32,000 nt of DNA from NCBI GenBank assembly GCA_946886855.1, contig CAMPJJ010000065.1:1-32000 (forward strand). Direction: 5' to 3'. Below, in pieces: positions 8,127 through 17,165 of this stretch (the first letter of the stretch is position 1; every line of letters starts with the position of its first letter). The stretch comes from an uncultured Roseateles sp. Its GTDB lineage: Bacteria > Pseudomonadota > Gammaproteobacteria > Burkholderiales > Burkholderiaceae. The notes under the pieces are model-generated. The model did not search any database. It was given only the letters and a program-made list of their open reading frames with translations, and was not told where the DNA came from. A program made the position numbers and the translations under genes.

Positions 8127-8246
8127 CCGCCATGGCGGGGGCTCTTTGTGTTCTCCAGGGTTTGCGAGAGCTTGGATCGTGATCTAGTTTTAGTACAGAA
8201 TTCTTCCAGAACGTTGGGTACCGTCGTTCAAACAGGAGACAAAGAA

Positions 8247-11027
8247 ATGAAGACATCGCACACCTCGCGCGAGTTGTTCCGGGTGCAGCCCGTCGCTGCC
8301 GGTTGCCTGATGACGCTGGCCCTGATGGCCGGCGCCGCCCATGCGCAGCAGGCCCAGACGGAGGCCGACAAGGCCGCCGCGGAAAAAGCCGCCGCCGACC
8401 GCCAGCTCGAAACCGTCACCGTCACCGGCATCCGCCGCGGCATCGAAGCCGCGATCTCGGTGAAGAAAAACTCCGACTCCATCGTCGAAGCCGTGTCCGC
8501 CGAGGACATCGGCAAGCTGCCCGACGTGTCGATCGCCGAATCGATCGCGCGCCTGCCGGGTCTGTCCGCGCAGCGCGTGGCCGGCCGCGCGCAGGTGATC
8601 TCGGTCCGCGGCCTGTCGCCGGACTTCGCGACCTCGCTGCTCAACGGCCGCGAGCTGGTCTCCACCGGCGACAACCGCAGCGTCGAATTCGACCAGTACC
8701 CGTCCGAGCTGCTCAGCGGCGTGGTCGTCTACAAGACGCCGGATGCCGGCCTGGTGGGCCAGGGCCTGTCGGGCACCATCGACATGCAGACGGTCCGTCC
8801 GCTGAACTTCAGCAACCGCGTCGTCACGCTGAACGCGCGCGGACAGCGCAACTCGCTGGGCTCGGCCGCCAACGCCAGCGGCAACGGCAACCGGCTGAGC
8901 GCCAGCTACATCGATCAATTCGCCGACCGCACCATCGGCGTGTCGCTGGGCTACGCGCACCAGGAAACGCCGACGCAGGAAGAGCAGGTCGGCCTGTACG
9001 AACCCTGGGACACCTCGGGCCGCACCGGCCTGCCGGCGGGCACCTACAACTCGGGCGGCATCAAGGCGCTGCGCCGCACCGGCAAGACCGAACGCGACGC
9101 GCTGATGGGCACGATCGAGTTCCGCCCGACCAAGAACTGGACCAGCGTCGTCGACGGCTTCTGGACCAAGGCCAAGGCGGAGGACACGGCCAACCAGTTC
9201 GAGATGAGCATGACCTGGAACGGCAACAACGCGCCGCTCGACTGGTCCGGCGTCACCACCAACAGCGCCAACACGCAGACCGGCGGCACGCTGCTGAACG
9301 CCTACCCGCTGGTGCGCGGCATGTACAACAAGCGCGACGACAAGATCGTCGCCACCGGCTGGAACAACAAGCTGAAGTTCGACAGCGGCCTGTCGCTGAC
9401 GGCCGACGTGAACTACTCGCGCGCCACGCGCAACGAGATCAACCTCGAGAACAACACGCAGCTGCTGTCGGCGCCGGGCGCGGTCCCGCTGGACAACGTC
9501 AAGCTGGCGTTCAACTCGGGCGACTTCTCGCAGATCGTGCCGGGCCTGACCTACTCCGACCCGAGCAAGCTGTACCTGCAGAACACCATCTACGGCTCGG
9601 GCTACGGCAAGACGCCCAGCGTCAAGGACGAGCTGACCGGCTTCAAGCTGGCGGGCAACATGCCGGCGCCCGCGGTGGTGAACGGCTGGTTCTCGGACTT
9701 CGACGTCGGTGTGAACTACGCGGACCGTTCGAAGAAGAAGCGCCAGCCCGAGGGCAACATCAACGTCGGCGCGCAGGGCAACACGGCGATCGGTTCGGAC
9801 CTGCAGTACAGCCCGGTGGACCTGAGCTTCGCGGGTCTGGGCATGATCCCGGCGTGGAACGTGCCGGGCGCGGTGGGCCGCTACATGACCTTCAATCCGA
9901 CGGACACGGAGAGCTACCTGATCTCCAAGGCCTGGGACGTGAAGGAAAAGGTGGCGACGGTGTTCTTCAAGGGCAACATCGACTCGTCGGCCTTCGGCAT
10001 CCCGATGCGCGGCAACGTCGGCCTGCAGGTGGTGCACACGGACCAGTCGTCGCAGTCGAACTACTTCGACGGCACGGCCCCGGCGGGCCAGCAGGTCAAG
10101 CCGCTGAACGGCGGCAAGAAGTACACCGACTACCTGCCGGCGCTGAACCTGGCGTGGTCGCTGTCGGATGACCAGACGCTGCGTTTCGCGGTCGCCAAGC
10201 AGATGGCCCGCGCGAAGGTGGACCAGCTGCGTTCGGCGCTGGACTTCGGCGTCGACGCCAACACCGGCAAGCCGGGCGCGAGCGGCGGCAATCCGGAACT
10301 GGATCCGTGGCGCGCCAACGCGGTCGACCTGTCCTGGGAGAAGTACTTCGGCTCCAAGGCCTACGTGTCGGTGGCGGGTTACTACAAGGATCTGCGCAGC
10401 TACATCTACACGCAGAGCAACGACCGCTACGACTTCTCGCGCTTCGTCGCCGGCTACACGCCGCAGCCGGGCCAGCCGCCGGCGCTGCCGATCGGCACCT
10501 ACACCGCGCCGTACAACGGCCAGGGCGGCAAGCTGCGCGGCCTGGAGCTGACGGCCTCGCTGCCGTTCAACCTGATCAGCCAGTCGCTGAACGGTTTCGG
10601 CATCGTCGCGAGCGCCAGCTTCAACAGCAGCAACATCCAGATCAAGGATCCGGAGAGCGCGAGCAGCGTGGGCTCGGGCAACATCTCGCTGCCGGGCCTG
10701 TCCAAGCACGTCTACAACCTGACCGCGTACTACGAGGCCAACGGCTTCGAGGCCCGCATCAGCCAGCGCAAGCGCTCGGACTTCATCGGCGAGATCGGCA
10801 ACTTCAACGGGGCGCGCACGCTGCGCTACGTGGTCGGCGAGAGCATCGTGGACGCGCAGATCGGCTACAACTTCACCGAGGGTCCGCTGAAGGGGCTGGG
10901 TCTGCTGGCGCAGGTCAACAACCTGACCGACGAGGCCTACCGCACCTACGCGGCCACGAAGGACCGGCCGCTGGAGTACATCAAGTGGGGTCGCACCTAC
11001 CTGATCGGCGCGACCTACAAGTTCTGA
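8247..11027 (+). CDS. TonB-dependent outer-membrane receptor (TonB-Xanth-Caul type)
   Basis: A 926-residue outer-membrane active transporter energised by TonB-ExbBD. The first about 33 residues are a signal peptide ending in AGAAHA. A plug domain follows with the TonB-box-like ETVTVTGIRRGIEAA, then SVKKNSDSIVEAVSAEDIG, KLPDVSIAESIARLPG and SVRGLSPDFATSLLNGREL, all typical of the TIGR01782 subfamily that imports carbohydrates and other substrates in Xanthomonas and Caulobacter. The rest is a 22-strand-type barrel rich in Tyr, Asn and Gly, ending in the canonical terminal Phe (GATYKF). The ATG at 8247 is chosen because AGGAGA at 8234 precedes it and the signal peptide starts there; the frame is open upstream to a GTG at 8148. 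Linkage to glucokinase and HexR suggests a glucose-containing oligosaccharide as substrate, which is inference. Confidence 0.93.
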   Translation: MKTSHTSRELFRVQPVAAGCLMTLALMAGAAHAQQAQTEADKAAAEKAAADRQLETVTVTGIRRGIEAAISVKKNSDSIVEAVSAEDIGKLPDVSIAESIARLPGLSAQRVAGRAQVISVRGLSPDFATSLLNGRELVSTGDNRSVEFDQYPSELLSGVVVYKTPDAGLVGQGLSGTIDMQTVRPLNFSNRVVTLNARGQRNSLGSAANASGNGNRLSASYIDQFADRTIGVSLGYAHQETPTQEEQVGLYEPWDTSGRTGLPAGTYNSGGIKALRRTGKTERDALMGTIEFRPTKNWTSVVDGFWTKAKAEDTANQFEMSMTWNGNNAPLDWSGVTTNSANTQTGGTLLNAYPLVRGMYNKRDDKIVATGWNNKLKFDSGLSLTADVNYSRATRNEINLENNTQLLSAPGAVPLDNVKLAFNSGDFSQIVPGLTYSDPSKLYLQNTIYGSGYGKTPSVKDELTGFKLAGNMPAPAVVNGWFSDFDVGVNYADRSKKKRQPEGNINVGAQGNTAIGSDLQYSPVDLSFAGLGMIPAWNVPGAVGRYMTFNPTDTESYLISKAWDVKEKVATVFFKGNIDSSAFGIPMRGNVGLQVVHTDQSSQSNYFDGTAPAGQQVKPLNGGKKYTDYLPALNLAWSLSDDQTLRFAVAKQMARAKVDQLRSALDFGVDANTGKPGASGGNPELDPWRANAVDLSWEKYFGSKAYVSVAGYYKDLRSYIYTQSNDRYDFSRFVAGYTPQPGQPPALPIGTYTAPYNGQGGKLRGLELTASLPFNLISQSLNGFGIVASASFNSSNIQIKDPESASSVGSGNISLPGLSKHVYNLTAYYEANGFEARISQRKRSDFIGEIGNFNGARTLRYVVGESIVDAQIGYNFTEGPLKGLGLLAQVNNLTDEAYRTYAATKDRPLEYIKWGRTYLIGATYKF

Positions 11028-11076
11028 TGAACCCCTGAGCCGCCGGGCCCGATCGGGTCCGGTTCAGCGAACGTAG

Positions 11077-11111
11077 CAGCCCCGTCCGGCGTGAGCCGGG
11101 CGGGGCTGTTT
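11077..11111 (+). terminator. Rho-independent terminator after the TonB receptor
   Basis: A 14-base stem (CAGCCCCGTCCGGC with GCCGGGCGGGGCTG, one mismatch) closes on a GTGA loop and is followed by TTT. It lies 50 bases after the receptor stop codon. Confidence 0.75.
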
Positions 11112-11243
11112 GCATGGGGGTGTCCGACGGCATCTCCAGGGCTGCCGGCCCTCTGGCAACGATGTTCGCGACTCAGGCAAACTCGTGCAACGAGAAACCG
11201 CCCAGCGCCGTTGCTGGCGCTTCGGCGATCCACGAGAGACCTC

Positions 11244-11507
11244 ATGTCGTTCAGCTCCAACCGGAAGGCAGTGTTTGATGAGTCGCTGCCACTTGCGCAC
11301 CGGGCCTCGCACGCCAGGTCATGCGCGCTGCATGTCGCCAACAAGCTCGGAGTCCCCCGAAGCGCCGTGTTCGTCGAGGTTGCGCGTCGAACGCGTGTTG
11401 ATCTCGATCACCCGGCGAGCGTCGCCGAGGTGCTCCGCGCGTTTGCATTGCTGGAAGAACTCAGGCAGGGTCAGGCGTTGCTCGCCAGTTCCCACGAAGG
11501 CGGCTGA
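11244..11507 (+). CDS. Small hypothetical protein (87 residues)
   Basis: The ATG at 11244 is preceded by GAGAG at about 8 bases. The product begins MSFSSNRKAVFDESLPLAHR, is soluble and helix-rich, and ends with a Leu-rich segment (VAEVLRAFALLEELRQGQALL). No known domain is recognised. The frame also runs upstream into the receptor terminator, so only the part from 11244 is likely to be coding. It is convergent with the GH13 gene (45-base gap). It could instead be a chance frame; the amino-acid composition looks protein-like and the segment is otherwise empty. Confidence 0.5.
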   Translation: MSFSSNRKAVFDESLPLAHRASHARSCALHVANKLGVPRSAVFVEVARRTRVDLDHPASVAEVLRAFALLEELRQGQALLASSHEGG

Positions 11508-11552
11508 CCGACATCGCACGCATAGTTCCCATTCGCGTGTTCATGACGCGTC

Positions 11553-13721
11553 TCAATCCCCCACCAGCACCCGCCCCGTCATCGGCCCGATCTCCACGAG
11601 CAGCTTGCCGTTGGCCGCCGCCTTCATCGGCGCGCCGGGTGTCATCGCATCGATGAACGGGATGCCGCGCAGTGCGGGTGGCAGCATGAGTTCGACGCGC
11701 AGCGGCTGGTCGGCGTTGTTCATCGCGACGATCGCGTTGCGCTGGCCGTCCTGGCGCAGCAGCACGATGACGTGCTCGTCGAGCCACAGCGGCGCCGACA
11801 AGGTCCCGTGCCGCAGCACCGGTTGCGCGTGCCGCAGCGCCACCAGGCGCTTGAACTGCTCGCGCAGCGCCAGATCCGGCTGGCCGCCTTCGTCGGCCCA
11901 CGGATAGGGCGCGCGGTTGTACGGGTCCTCGCCGCCGCCCAGGCCGACCTCGTCGCCGTAGTAGATCGTCGGCGCGCCCGGGTAGCTCATCTGGAAGAAG
12001 ACCGCCAGCAGCAGCCGGCGCTTGGCCTCGGCAACCTTCTCCGGCGGGCTGTCGTCGCGCACGCCGAAGTGGTGCAGCGCCCGCGGCTGATCGTGCGAGG
12101 ACAGCAGCGTCATCGACGCGAACAGCGACGGCGCCGGGTAGGACTCGCGCAGCAGCTCGAGGTTCTGGTAGAGGCGCTCCGCGTTGCCGCCGGCCGCGTA
12201 GTCCAGCACCGTGTTGCGGAAGATGTAGTTCATCGTCGCGTCGAAGGTGTCGCCGAGGAAGAACTTGCTCGCGTCGAACCAGGTCTCGGCGATCGTCAGC
12301 GCGCCGGGCTGATGGCGCTTCACCGCGACGCGCCAGGCGCGCCAGAAGTCGTGCGGCACCCAGGGCGCCACGTCCATCCGCCAGCCCGCCGCGCCGCGGT
12401 CCAGCCAGAACTGCATCACGCCGTCGCGGCCGAAGGCGTACTCGCGGAAGGCGCGGCTGGACTTGTCGAGCTCGGGCAGGTCCTTGATGCCGATCCAGGC
12501 GGCGTACTGGTCGTCGGCGTTCGCCTTGGAGAGGTCGAACTTGAACCAGCTCGCATAGGGCGACGCCGGGTTGGGCTTGCCGTTGTCGAAGGCGCCGCCG
12601 GCGGGGAAGTTGCCGAAGCGGTTGAAGTAGGGCGAGTCCGCGCCGACGTGGTTCAGCGAGGTGTCCGGGATCACGCGCAGGCCGCGCTTGCCGGCCTCGC
12701 TGGTCAGACGCTCGAAGTCGGCGTTGCTGCCGAAGGCCGGATCGATGCGCTTGTAGTCGCCGGTGTCGTACTTGTGGTTGCTGGCGGCCTGGAACACCGG
12801 CGTCAGGTAGAGCGCGTTGGCGCCGAGGTCGCGGAGGTCGTCGAGCTTGTCGATGATCCCGGCGAGGTCGCCGCCGAAGAAGTCGTTGTTGTAGACCGCG
12901 TCGGAGCCGTCGCCGCTGCCGGGCTTGTACGGCCGGTCCAGCCAGCGCGGGTGACGCTCGATGCCGTGGTCCTGGTACTTCGCCTGTCCGACCTGCGGGT
13001 CGTTGGTCTTGTCGCCGTTGCGGAAGCGCTCGGGGAAGACGTAGTAGTAGACAAGATCGCGCGCGAAGTCCGGCACGGCGAAGTCGGAGGCGTGAATCGT
13101 CTGCCGGTAGCGGCGGATCGCGAAGGGCGGGATCGGTCCCTTGGCATCGGGGCCCTTGCCATCGGCACCCTGAGGCAGCGGCGCGACGGTGGCCGCCCCC
13201 ATCGACCCCTTCTCCTTCGTCCAGTAGATGGTGTCGGCGTTGTTCTGCACGACGTAGCGTGCGCCGCCGACGGTGGCGATGAAGTAGTAGCCGTAGACGC
13301 CCGGTCCGCCGAAGCGGTGGCGCGCCTTCCAGACCTCGCGGCCGGCGGCCCCGCCGACGCCGGTCCCGGCCTTGTGCAGCGGCACGCGGGCTTCCTCGGT
13401 GTAGGCGATCAGGTCTTCATTGCCTTCGACGCGGCGTCGCTCGACGACGAGTTCGAGCTTCTCGACGCCGGGCAGCGCGGTCAGCTGGAAGTCGATCCAG
13501 GTCTTGGCGGGCTGGGCGCCGAAGGGCTTCTTGAAGTCGGTGAGGCGCGAGTCGTAGCGCAGGCTGGCGGCGATCGGCGGCAGCGCGGGGGCAGAGGCCG
13601 AGGAGGCTGATGAGTCCGGTGCGTCCGCGGCCTGAGGCTCAGGGGTCTGGCCTGACGCCAGGACAGGGAGGAGCAAGGCCGCGCACAGCAGGCGGCGACG
13701 GAGAGGAGGCAATGCGCGCAT
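11553..13721 (-). CDS. Secreted GH13 alpha-glucan hydrolase (alpha-amylase / neopullulanase-like)
   Basis: A 722-residue protein with an N-terminal signal peptide (LLCAALLLPVLASG) and a Ser/Ala-rich linker, so it acts in the periplasm or outside. Residues about 45-190 look like an N-terminal beta-sandwich; the (beta/alpha)8 barrel follows from about 210. GH13 motifs are present: DTSLNHVG (region I), GAAGWRMDVAPW with nucleophile-type Asp450, IAETW with acid/base Glu479, and SSHDQPR with Asp544. DVVYY-like YYYVFPERFRNGD and NNDFFGGDLAGI are typical of cyclodextrinase/neopullulanase-type enzymes. A C-terminal beta domain with the usual INAIVAMNN-type strand closes it. It would cut starch or maltodextrin, and its position near the receptor and glucokinases fits a shared glucan-use role, though no HexR-type site was seen upstream of it. 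The exact substrate cannot be told from sequence. Confidence 0.9.
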   Translation of the reverse strand: MRALPPLRRRLLCAALLLPVLASGQTPEPQAADAPDSSASSASAPALPPIAASLRYDSRLTDFKKPFGAQPAKTWIDFQLTALPGVEKLELVVERRRVEGNEDLIAYTEEARVPLHKAGTGVGGAAGREVWKARHRFGGPGVYGYYFIATVGGARYVVQNNADTIYWTKEKGSMGAATVAPLPQGADGKGPDAKGPIPPFAIRRYRQTIHASDFAVPDFARDLVYYYVFPERFRNGDKTNDPQVGQAKYQDHGIERHPRWLDRPYKPGSGDGSDAVYNNDFFGGDLAGIIDKLDDLRDLGANALYLTPVFQAASNHKYDTGDYKRIDPAFGSNADFERLTSEAGKRGLRVIPDTSLNHVGADSPYFNRFGNFPAGGAFDNGKPNPASPYASWFKFDLSKANADDQYAAWIGIKDLPELDKSSRAFREYAFGRDGVMQFWLDRGAAGWRMDVAPWVPHDFWRAWRVAVKRHQPGALTIAETWFDASKFFLGDTFDATMNYIFRNTVLDYAAGGNAERLYQNLELLRESYPAPSLFASMTLLSSHDQPRALHHFGVRDDSPPEKVAEAKRRLLLAVFFQMSYPGAPTIYYGDEVGLGGGEDPYNRAPYPWADEGGQPDLALREQFKRLVALRHAQPVLRHGTLSAPLWLDEHVIVLLRQDGQRNAIVAMNNADQPLRVELMLPPALRGIPFIDAMTPGAPMKAAANGKLLVEIGPMTGRVLVGD

Positions 13722-13806
13722 AGGCCGACGCTAACGCGAAGCGACGCCGATGGGTGCTGGTATTTCCTCCGGAACGCCGCCCCGAGGCCCCCTCATCGAG
13801 GGGCGG

Positions 13807-15102
13807 TCACCCGCCGCTGGCCGCGCCCGACGCCGGCGTCACCCCGGTCGCACCCGCCGCTCCGGTCGCGCCCGTCGATCCGGTCGCCCCGGTCGCGCCC
13901 GTCGATCCGGTCGCTCCGGTCGCCTTCCGCCAGCTCGCCAGCGTGTTGGCAAACTCGATCACCGCCATCGCGTAGTAGCTGCTCTGGTTGTAGCGGGTCA
14001 CCGTGTAGAAGTTCTGCGTGCCCGCGACGTACACCGGCGCGGCGCCGCCCATCTGGAGTTCGATCAGCGCCAGCGGCCCGTTGTGCGCGCGGCCTTGTGG
14101 CGAGAGCTGCGCCCCGACCGACTCGAACTGCCGCGCGTCGAGCTGCGGCAGGACGTCGCTGATCAGCAGCTGCGCGCGGGCCGCCGTGTCGTTGGGCACC
14201 TGCACGTCGTAGTGCGTCGGCATGCCGCGCTGCCAGCCGTGTTCTTTCAGGAAGTTGGCGACCGAGCCGATCGCGTCGACCGGGCTGTTGATCAGGTCCA
14301 CGTGGCCGTCGCCGTCGAAGTCGATGGCGTAACGCCGCCAACTGCCGGGCATGAACTGGCCCCAGCCGATCGCGCCCGCGTACGAGCCCTTCATCGCCAT
14401 CGGATCCAGGCCGTTCTCGCGCGCCAGGATCAGGAACTGGCGCAGCTCCTCGCGGAAGAACGGGCTGCGGTCGCGCGCGCCCGGTGGCAGCGGCGAGGGG
14501 TAGTCGAAGCTCAGCGTCGCCAACGCGTCCAGCACGCGGAAGCCGCCCATGATGCGGCCGTAGAAGGTCTCCACGCCGATCACCGAGGCGATGATTTCCG
14601 CCGGCACGCCGTAGGCCGCCTCCGCGCGCGCCAGCGCCGCCTCGTGCGTCGCCCAGAAGGCCAGGCCCGCCTGCAGCCGCTGCGGCTCGACGAAACGCTG
14701 CCGGTATGCCCCCCAGTCCTTCGCCTGTCCCGGCGGTCCGGGCAGGATCAGCCGCTGGACGGTCGGCTGCGGACGCGCCAGCGCCAGCACCGCGCGCAGT
14801 TCCTCGCGCCGGTAGCCGAGCGACTCGGCCTGCGCGTCGGCGAAAGCCACCACGTCGGCGCGGTCGCCGTATTCGGGGAGCACCGCCGGTTTCTTCGCGG
14901 GCTTTCTCGCCGGCTTCGCGGGCTTCGCCTTGGAGGCGGTGTGCGCGGCGGCATGCGGCCTGTCCGATGCCGGCGACTGCGCCATCACCGGGGTCGCGGC
15001 CAGCGCCGCGATCAGCGGCGAGGCGGTCATCGCGGTCTGCAGGAGCGTGCTCAGGAACAGACGGCGGGGAGAGGGACTGCGGGTACGGCGGAAGGCGGTC
15101 AT
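13807..15102 (-). CDS. mltB: Lytic murein transglycosylase B (GH103) with collagen-like C-terminal tail
   Basis: A 431-residue enzyme that cleaves peptidoglycan to 1,6-anhydro products in the periplasm. The N-terminus has twin arginines in RRLFLS followed by a hydrophobic stretch and VMAQS, so export by Sec or Tat is possible; a Lys/Ala/Pro-rich linker follows. The catalytic-type Glu178 lies in SVIGVETFYGRIMGG, and GSYAGAIGWGQFMPGSW, RYAIDFDGDGHVDL and SVANFLKEHGWQ are diagnostic of the MltB family. The last about 40 residues are Gly-Ala-Thr/Gly-Ser-Thr triplets that MltB proteins do not usually have. The ATG at 15102 is chosen over the longer open frame to 15567, which overlaps the transglutaminase gene. 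It is the last gene of the operon, 17 bases after the transglutaminase stop. Confidence 0.92.
   Translation of the reverse strand: MTAFRRTRSPSPRRLFLSTLLQTAMTASPLIAALAATPVMAQSPASDRPHAAAHTASKAKPAKPARKPAKKPAVLPEYGDRADVVAFADAQAESLGYRREELRAVLALARPQPTVQRLILPGPPGQAKDWGAYRQRFVEPQRLQAGLAFWATHEAALARAEAAYGVPAEIIASVIGVETFYGRIMGGFRVLDALATLSFDYPSPLPPGARDRSPFFREELRQFLILARENGLDPMAMKGSYAGAIGWGQFMPGSWRRYAIDFDGDGHVDLINSPVDAIGSVANFLKEHGWQRGMPTHYDVQVPNDTAARAQLLISDVLPQLDARQFESVGAQLSPQGRAHNGPLALIELQMGGAAPVYVAGTQNFYTVTRYNQSSYYAMAVIEFANTLASWRKATGATGSTGATGATGSTGATGAAGATGVTPASGAASGG
13836..13923 (-). repeat. Tandem repeat encoding collagen-like Gly-X-Thr triplets
   Basis: A roughly 27-bp unit (coding for GATGSTGAT) occurs in about three copies, with a finer 9-bp Gly-X-Y period. 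The 18-base element GGTCGCGCCCGTCGATCC is repeated exactly. All unit lengths are multiples of three, so copy-number changes would keep the mltB frame. Confidence 0.85.
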
Positions 15103-15119
15103 GCGGGCGGAGAAGCGGA

Positions 15120-17165
15120 TCAACGTGTCAGGACTTGCCGGAGCTCGGCGCATTGCGCCGCGAACAGGCGCTGCCATTGTGACGTGGCTGCGGCGAGGTC
15201 CTGACGGTAGCGTTGCGCTTCCAATTGCAACAGCGACGCCGCCACGGCCTCGGCGCGCGTGCCATGACGCTCGACGAGCGCGGCCGCCCAGCGGCGCGGG
15301 GTCTCGTCGTCGCGGGTCGGCAGGCCGAGCCGGTCCAGCTCGCGCCGCACCCGCAGGCGCTGGCGCGACCAGGGATCGTGCGGCCGCCGCTGCCAGGCGG
15401 CCGCGCCGGCGCCGATCGCTGCCGTGGCCGTGAGCAGCGCGCCGGCGACCTGTCCCAGCGTGGTCCAGTCCGGGTTGTCGAAGCCGAGCCGCTTGAGCAG
15501 GCTCATCTGGTCGCCGGTCGAGAAGTTCAGCACCGTCTGCTGCCAGCGGTTGTTGAGGCTTTCCCACGCGTTGCGCAAGTTCGTCAGCAGGCCGGGGCGC
15601 AACTGCTCGAGCGCGCCGCTGAAGAGGCCCGGCTCCGGCCGCAGCGGCCGGCCCTGGATGCGTTCCGGCGAGACCGCCGCGGTGGGGTCGGCGCGTTGCC
15701 AGCCGCTCGCGGGCGACCAGAACTCGGCCCAGGCGTGGGCCTGGCTCATGCGGACCACGAGGTTGCCGTCCTGCAGGTTCGGGTCGGCGCCCTGGAAACC
15801 CGTGACCACGCGCGCCGGCACGCCCGCCGCCCGCATCATCACGACGTAGGCGGACGCGAAGTGCTCGCAGAAACCGAGCTTGCGGTCGAACCAGAACTCG
15901 TCGATCGCATCGGGCGTCGTCTCGCCGTAGATGCCGGGCGCCAGCGTGTAGCCGAAGCCGTCGCGGCGGATCCGCGTCAGCAGTTCGCGGCTGACCGCCT
16001 GGGCGAGCGCGTTCTCGTCCAGCGCGGCGAAGCGCTCGCGCAAGCTCGCGCCGTAGGCGCGGGCGCGCGGGTTGACGCCGGGCGGCAGGCTCAGGGATTC
16101 GTTGCGGTCCGCGCGTCCGAGCCGCGTGCTCGGCGTCGCGCGCGGCCAGGCCTCATGCCGGAAGCGCAGCACCTCCGCGACCGGCAGCGCGACCTGCCAC
16201 TGGCCCTGGGGCGCGCGGATCGCGGTCAGGCGCCCGAGCGGCAGGCGTGCCCCGGTGGCGCCGGGGCTGTACTCCAGCAGCGGGATCGCCGTGACGCGCA
16301 ACGGGTCCATCGTGACCTCGTAGCGGAACACCGGGCCGTCGAGCGCCGGGGCATCCTCGCCGGGCGCCCAGGTCACGCGCGGCGTGGTCCAGGTCTTGCC
16401 GTCGAAGCGCGTCAGCACCTGGGCGCGGAAGTACAGCAGCGGCTGGGGCGGCGGCGCGCCGTCGAAGCGCAGGCGCATCGCGATGGTGTCGTCGGTGGCG
16501 ACTTCCGCGAAGGCGCCGAAGCTCATCGAGTCCGACAGCCCGGTGCGCGCGCCCGAGTCCTTGGGCAGCCCCCACAGCGGCGGGAAGCGCGGGAAAAGCA
16601 GGAACAGCGCGACCATCACCGGCAGGCCGATCAGCGTGTTGCGCGCGGCGATGCGGGCGGCGAGCTTGAGGCTGGGCACGCCCTGCGGCATCTGCGCCAG
16701 TACCAGCGCCGACAGCAGGGCCCAGACGCAGCCGATCATCCAGACCGCGATCAGCGGTGACTGCGAATAGAGGAACTGCGTCAGCACCAGGAAGAAGCCG
16801 AGGAAGAAGACGACGAAGGCGTCGCGTCGGGCGCGCAGCTCCAGCGTCTTGAGCGCCATCAGCATCGCGAGCATCGTGATGCCGGCTTCGCGGCCGAGGA
16901 TGGTCTTGTGCGTGGCGAAGGTCAGTCCGATGACGAGCGCGAGCACGGCCAGCAGGCTCCAGCGGCCGGGCAGCGCCTCGCTGCGCCAGGCCAGTCGCGC
17001 GCGCCAGCCGAGCATCAGCGCGGTGAGCAGGCTGCACCACCACGGCAGATGCCCCGCATGCGGCACCAGCGTGGCCGCGATGATCGCGAGCAGGAACAGC
17101 GTGTCGCGCGCTTCGCGGGGCAGGGGGCTGCGGTGCCGACCCGCCGCTGCGGTCGCCGAGTTCAT
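15120..17165 (-). CDS. tgpA: Membrane-anchored transglutaminase-like protein (DUF3488-transglutaminase-DUF4129, TgpA type)
   Basis: A 681-residue protein. Residues about 20-215 hold several membrane helices (DTLFLLAIIAATLVPHAG, AFVVFFLGFFLVLTQFLY, LIAVWMIGCVWALLSALVLA, TLIGLPVMVALFLLFPRF), matching DUF3488. A periplasmic domain then carries a papain-like transglutaminase core with Cys433 (DRKLGFCEHFASAYV), His477 (SQAHAWAEFW) and Asp493 (RADPT). A further membrane segment (LGQVAGALLTATAAIGAG) and a cytoplasmic C-terminal tail end it. The family usually occurs with MoxR and DUF58 genes, as here; its reaction is not well defined and it may work on peptides or the cell wall. The start ATG at 17165 overlaps the DUF58 stop as ATGA, indicating translational coupling. 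The longer frame to 17471 is not credible. Confidence 0.92.
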   Translation of the reverse strand: MNSATAAAGRHRSPLPREARDTLFLLAIIAATLVPHAGHLPWWCSLLTALMLGWRARLAWRSEALPGRWSLLAVLALVIGLTFATHKTILGREAGITMLAMLMALKTLELRARRDAFVVFFLGFFLVLTQFLYSQSPLIAVWMIGCVWALLSALVLAQMPQGVPSLKLAARIAARNTLIGLPVMVALFLLFPRFPPLWGLPKDSGARTGLSDSMSFGAFAEVATDDTIAMRLRFDGAPPPQPLLYFRAQVLTRFDGKTWTTPRVTWAPGEDAPALDGPVFRYEVTMDPLRVTAIPLLEYSPGATGARLPLGRLTAIRAPQGQWQVALPVAEVLRFRHEAWPRATPSTRLGRADRNESLSLPPGVNPRARAYGASLRERFAALDENALAQAVSRELLTRIRRDGFGYTLAPGIYGETTPDAIDEFWFDRKLGFCEHFASAYVVMMRAAGVPARVVTGFQGADPNLQDGNLVVRMSQAHAWAEFWSPASGWQRADPTAAVSPERIQGRPLRPEPGLFSGALEQLRPGLLTNLRNAWESLNNRWQQTVLNFSTGDQMSLLKRLGFDNPDWTTLGQVAGALLTATAAIGAGAAAWQRRPHDPWSRQRLRVRRELDRLGLPTRDDETPRRWAAALVERHGTRAEAVAASLLQLEAQRYRQDLAAATSQWQRLFAAQCAELRQVLTR

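Noticed and set aside
8190..10709. 839-codon minus-strand frame over the TonB receptor
   Set aside because: Arg/Ala/Val-rich antisense shadow; the plus frame has signal peptide, plug and barrel.
11110..11907. 265-codon plus frame reaching into the GH13 gene
   Set aside because: It overlaps the GH13 coding strand in antisense and shows only Ser/Arg-rich composition.
15103..15567. N-terminal extension of MltB up to 15567
   Set aside because: The extra residues overlap the transglutaminase gene and are Arg/Ala-rich, while a signal peptide begins at 15102.
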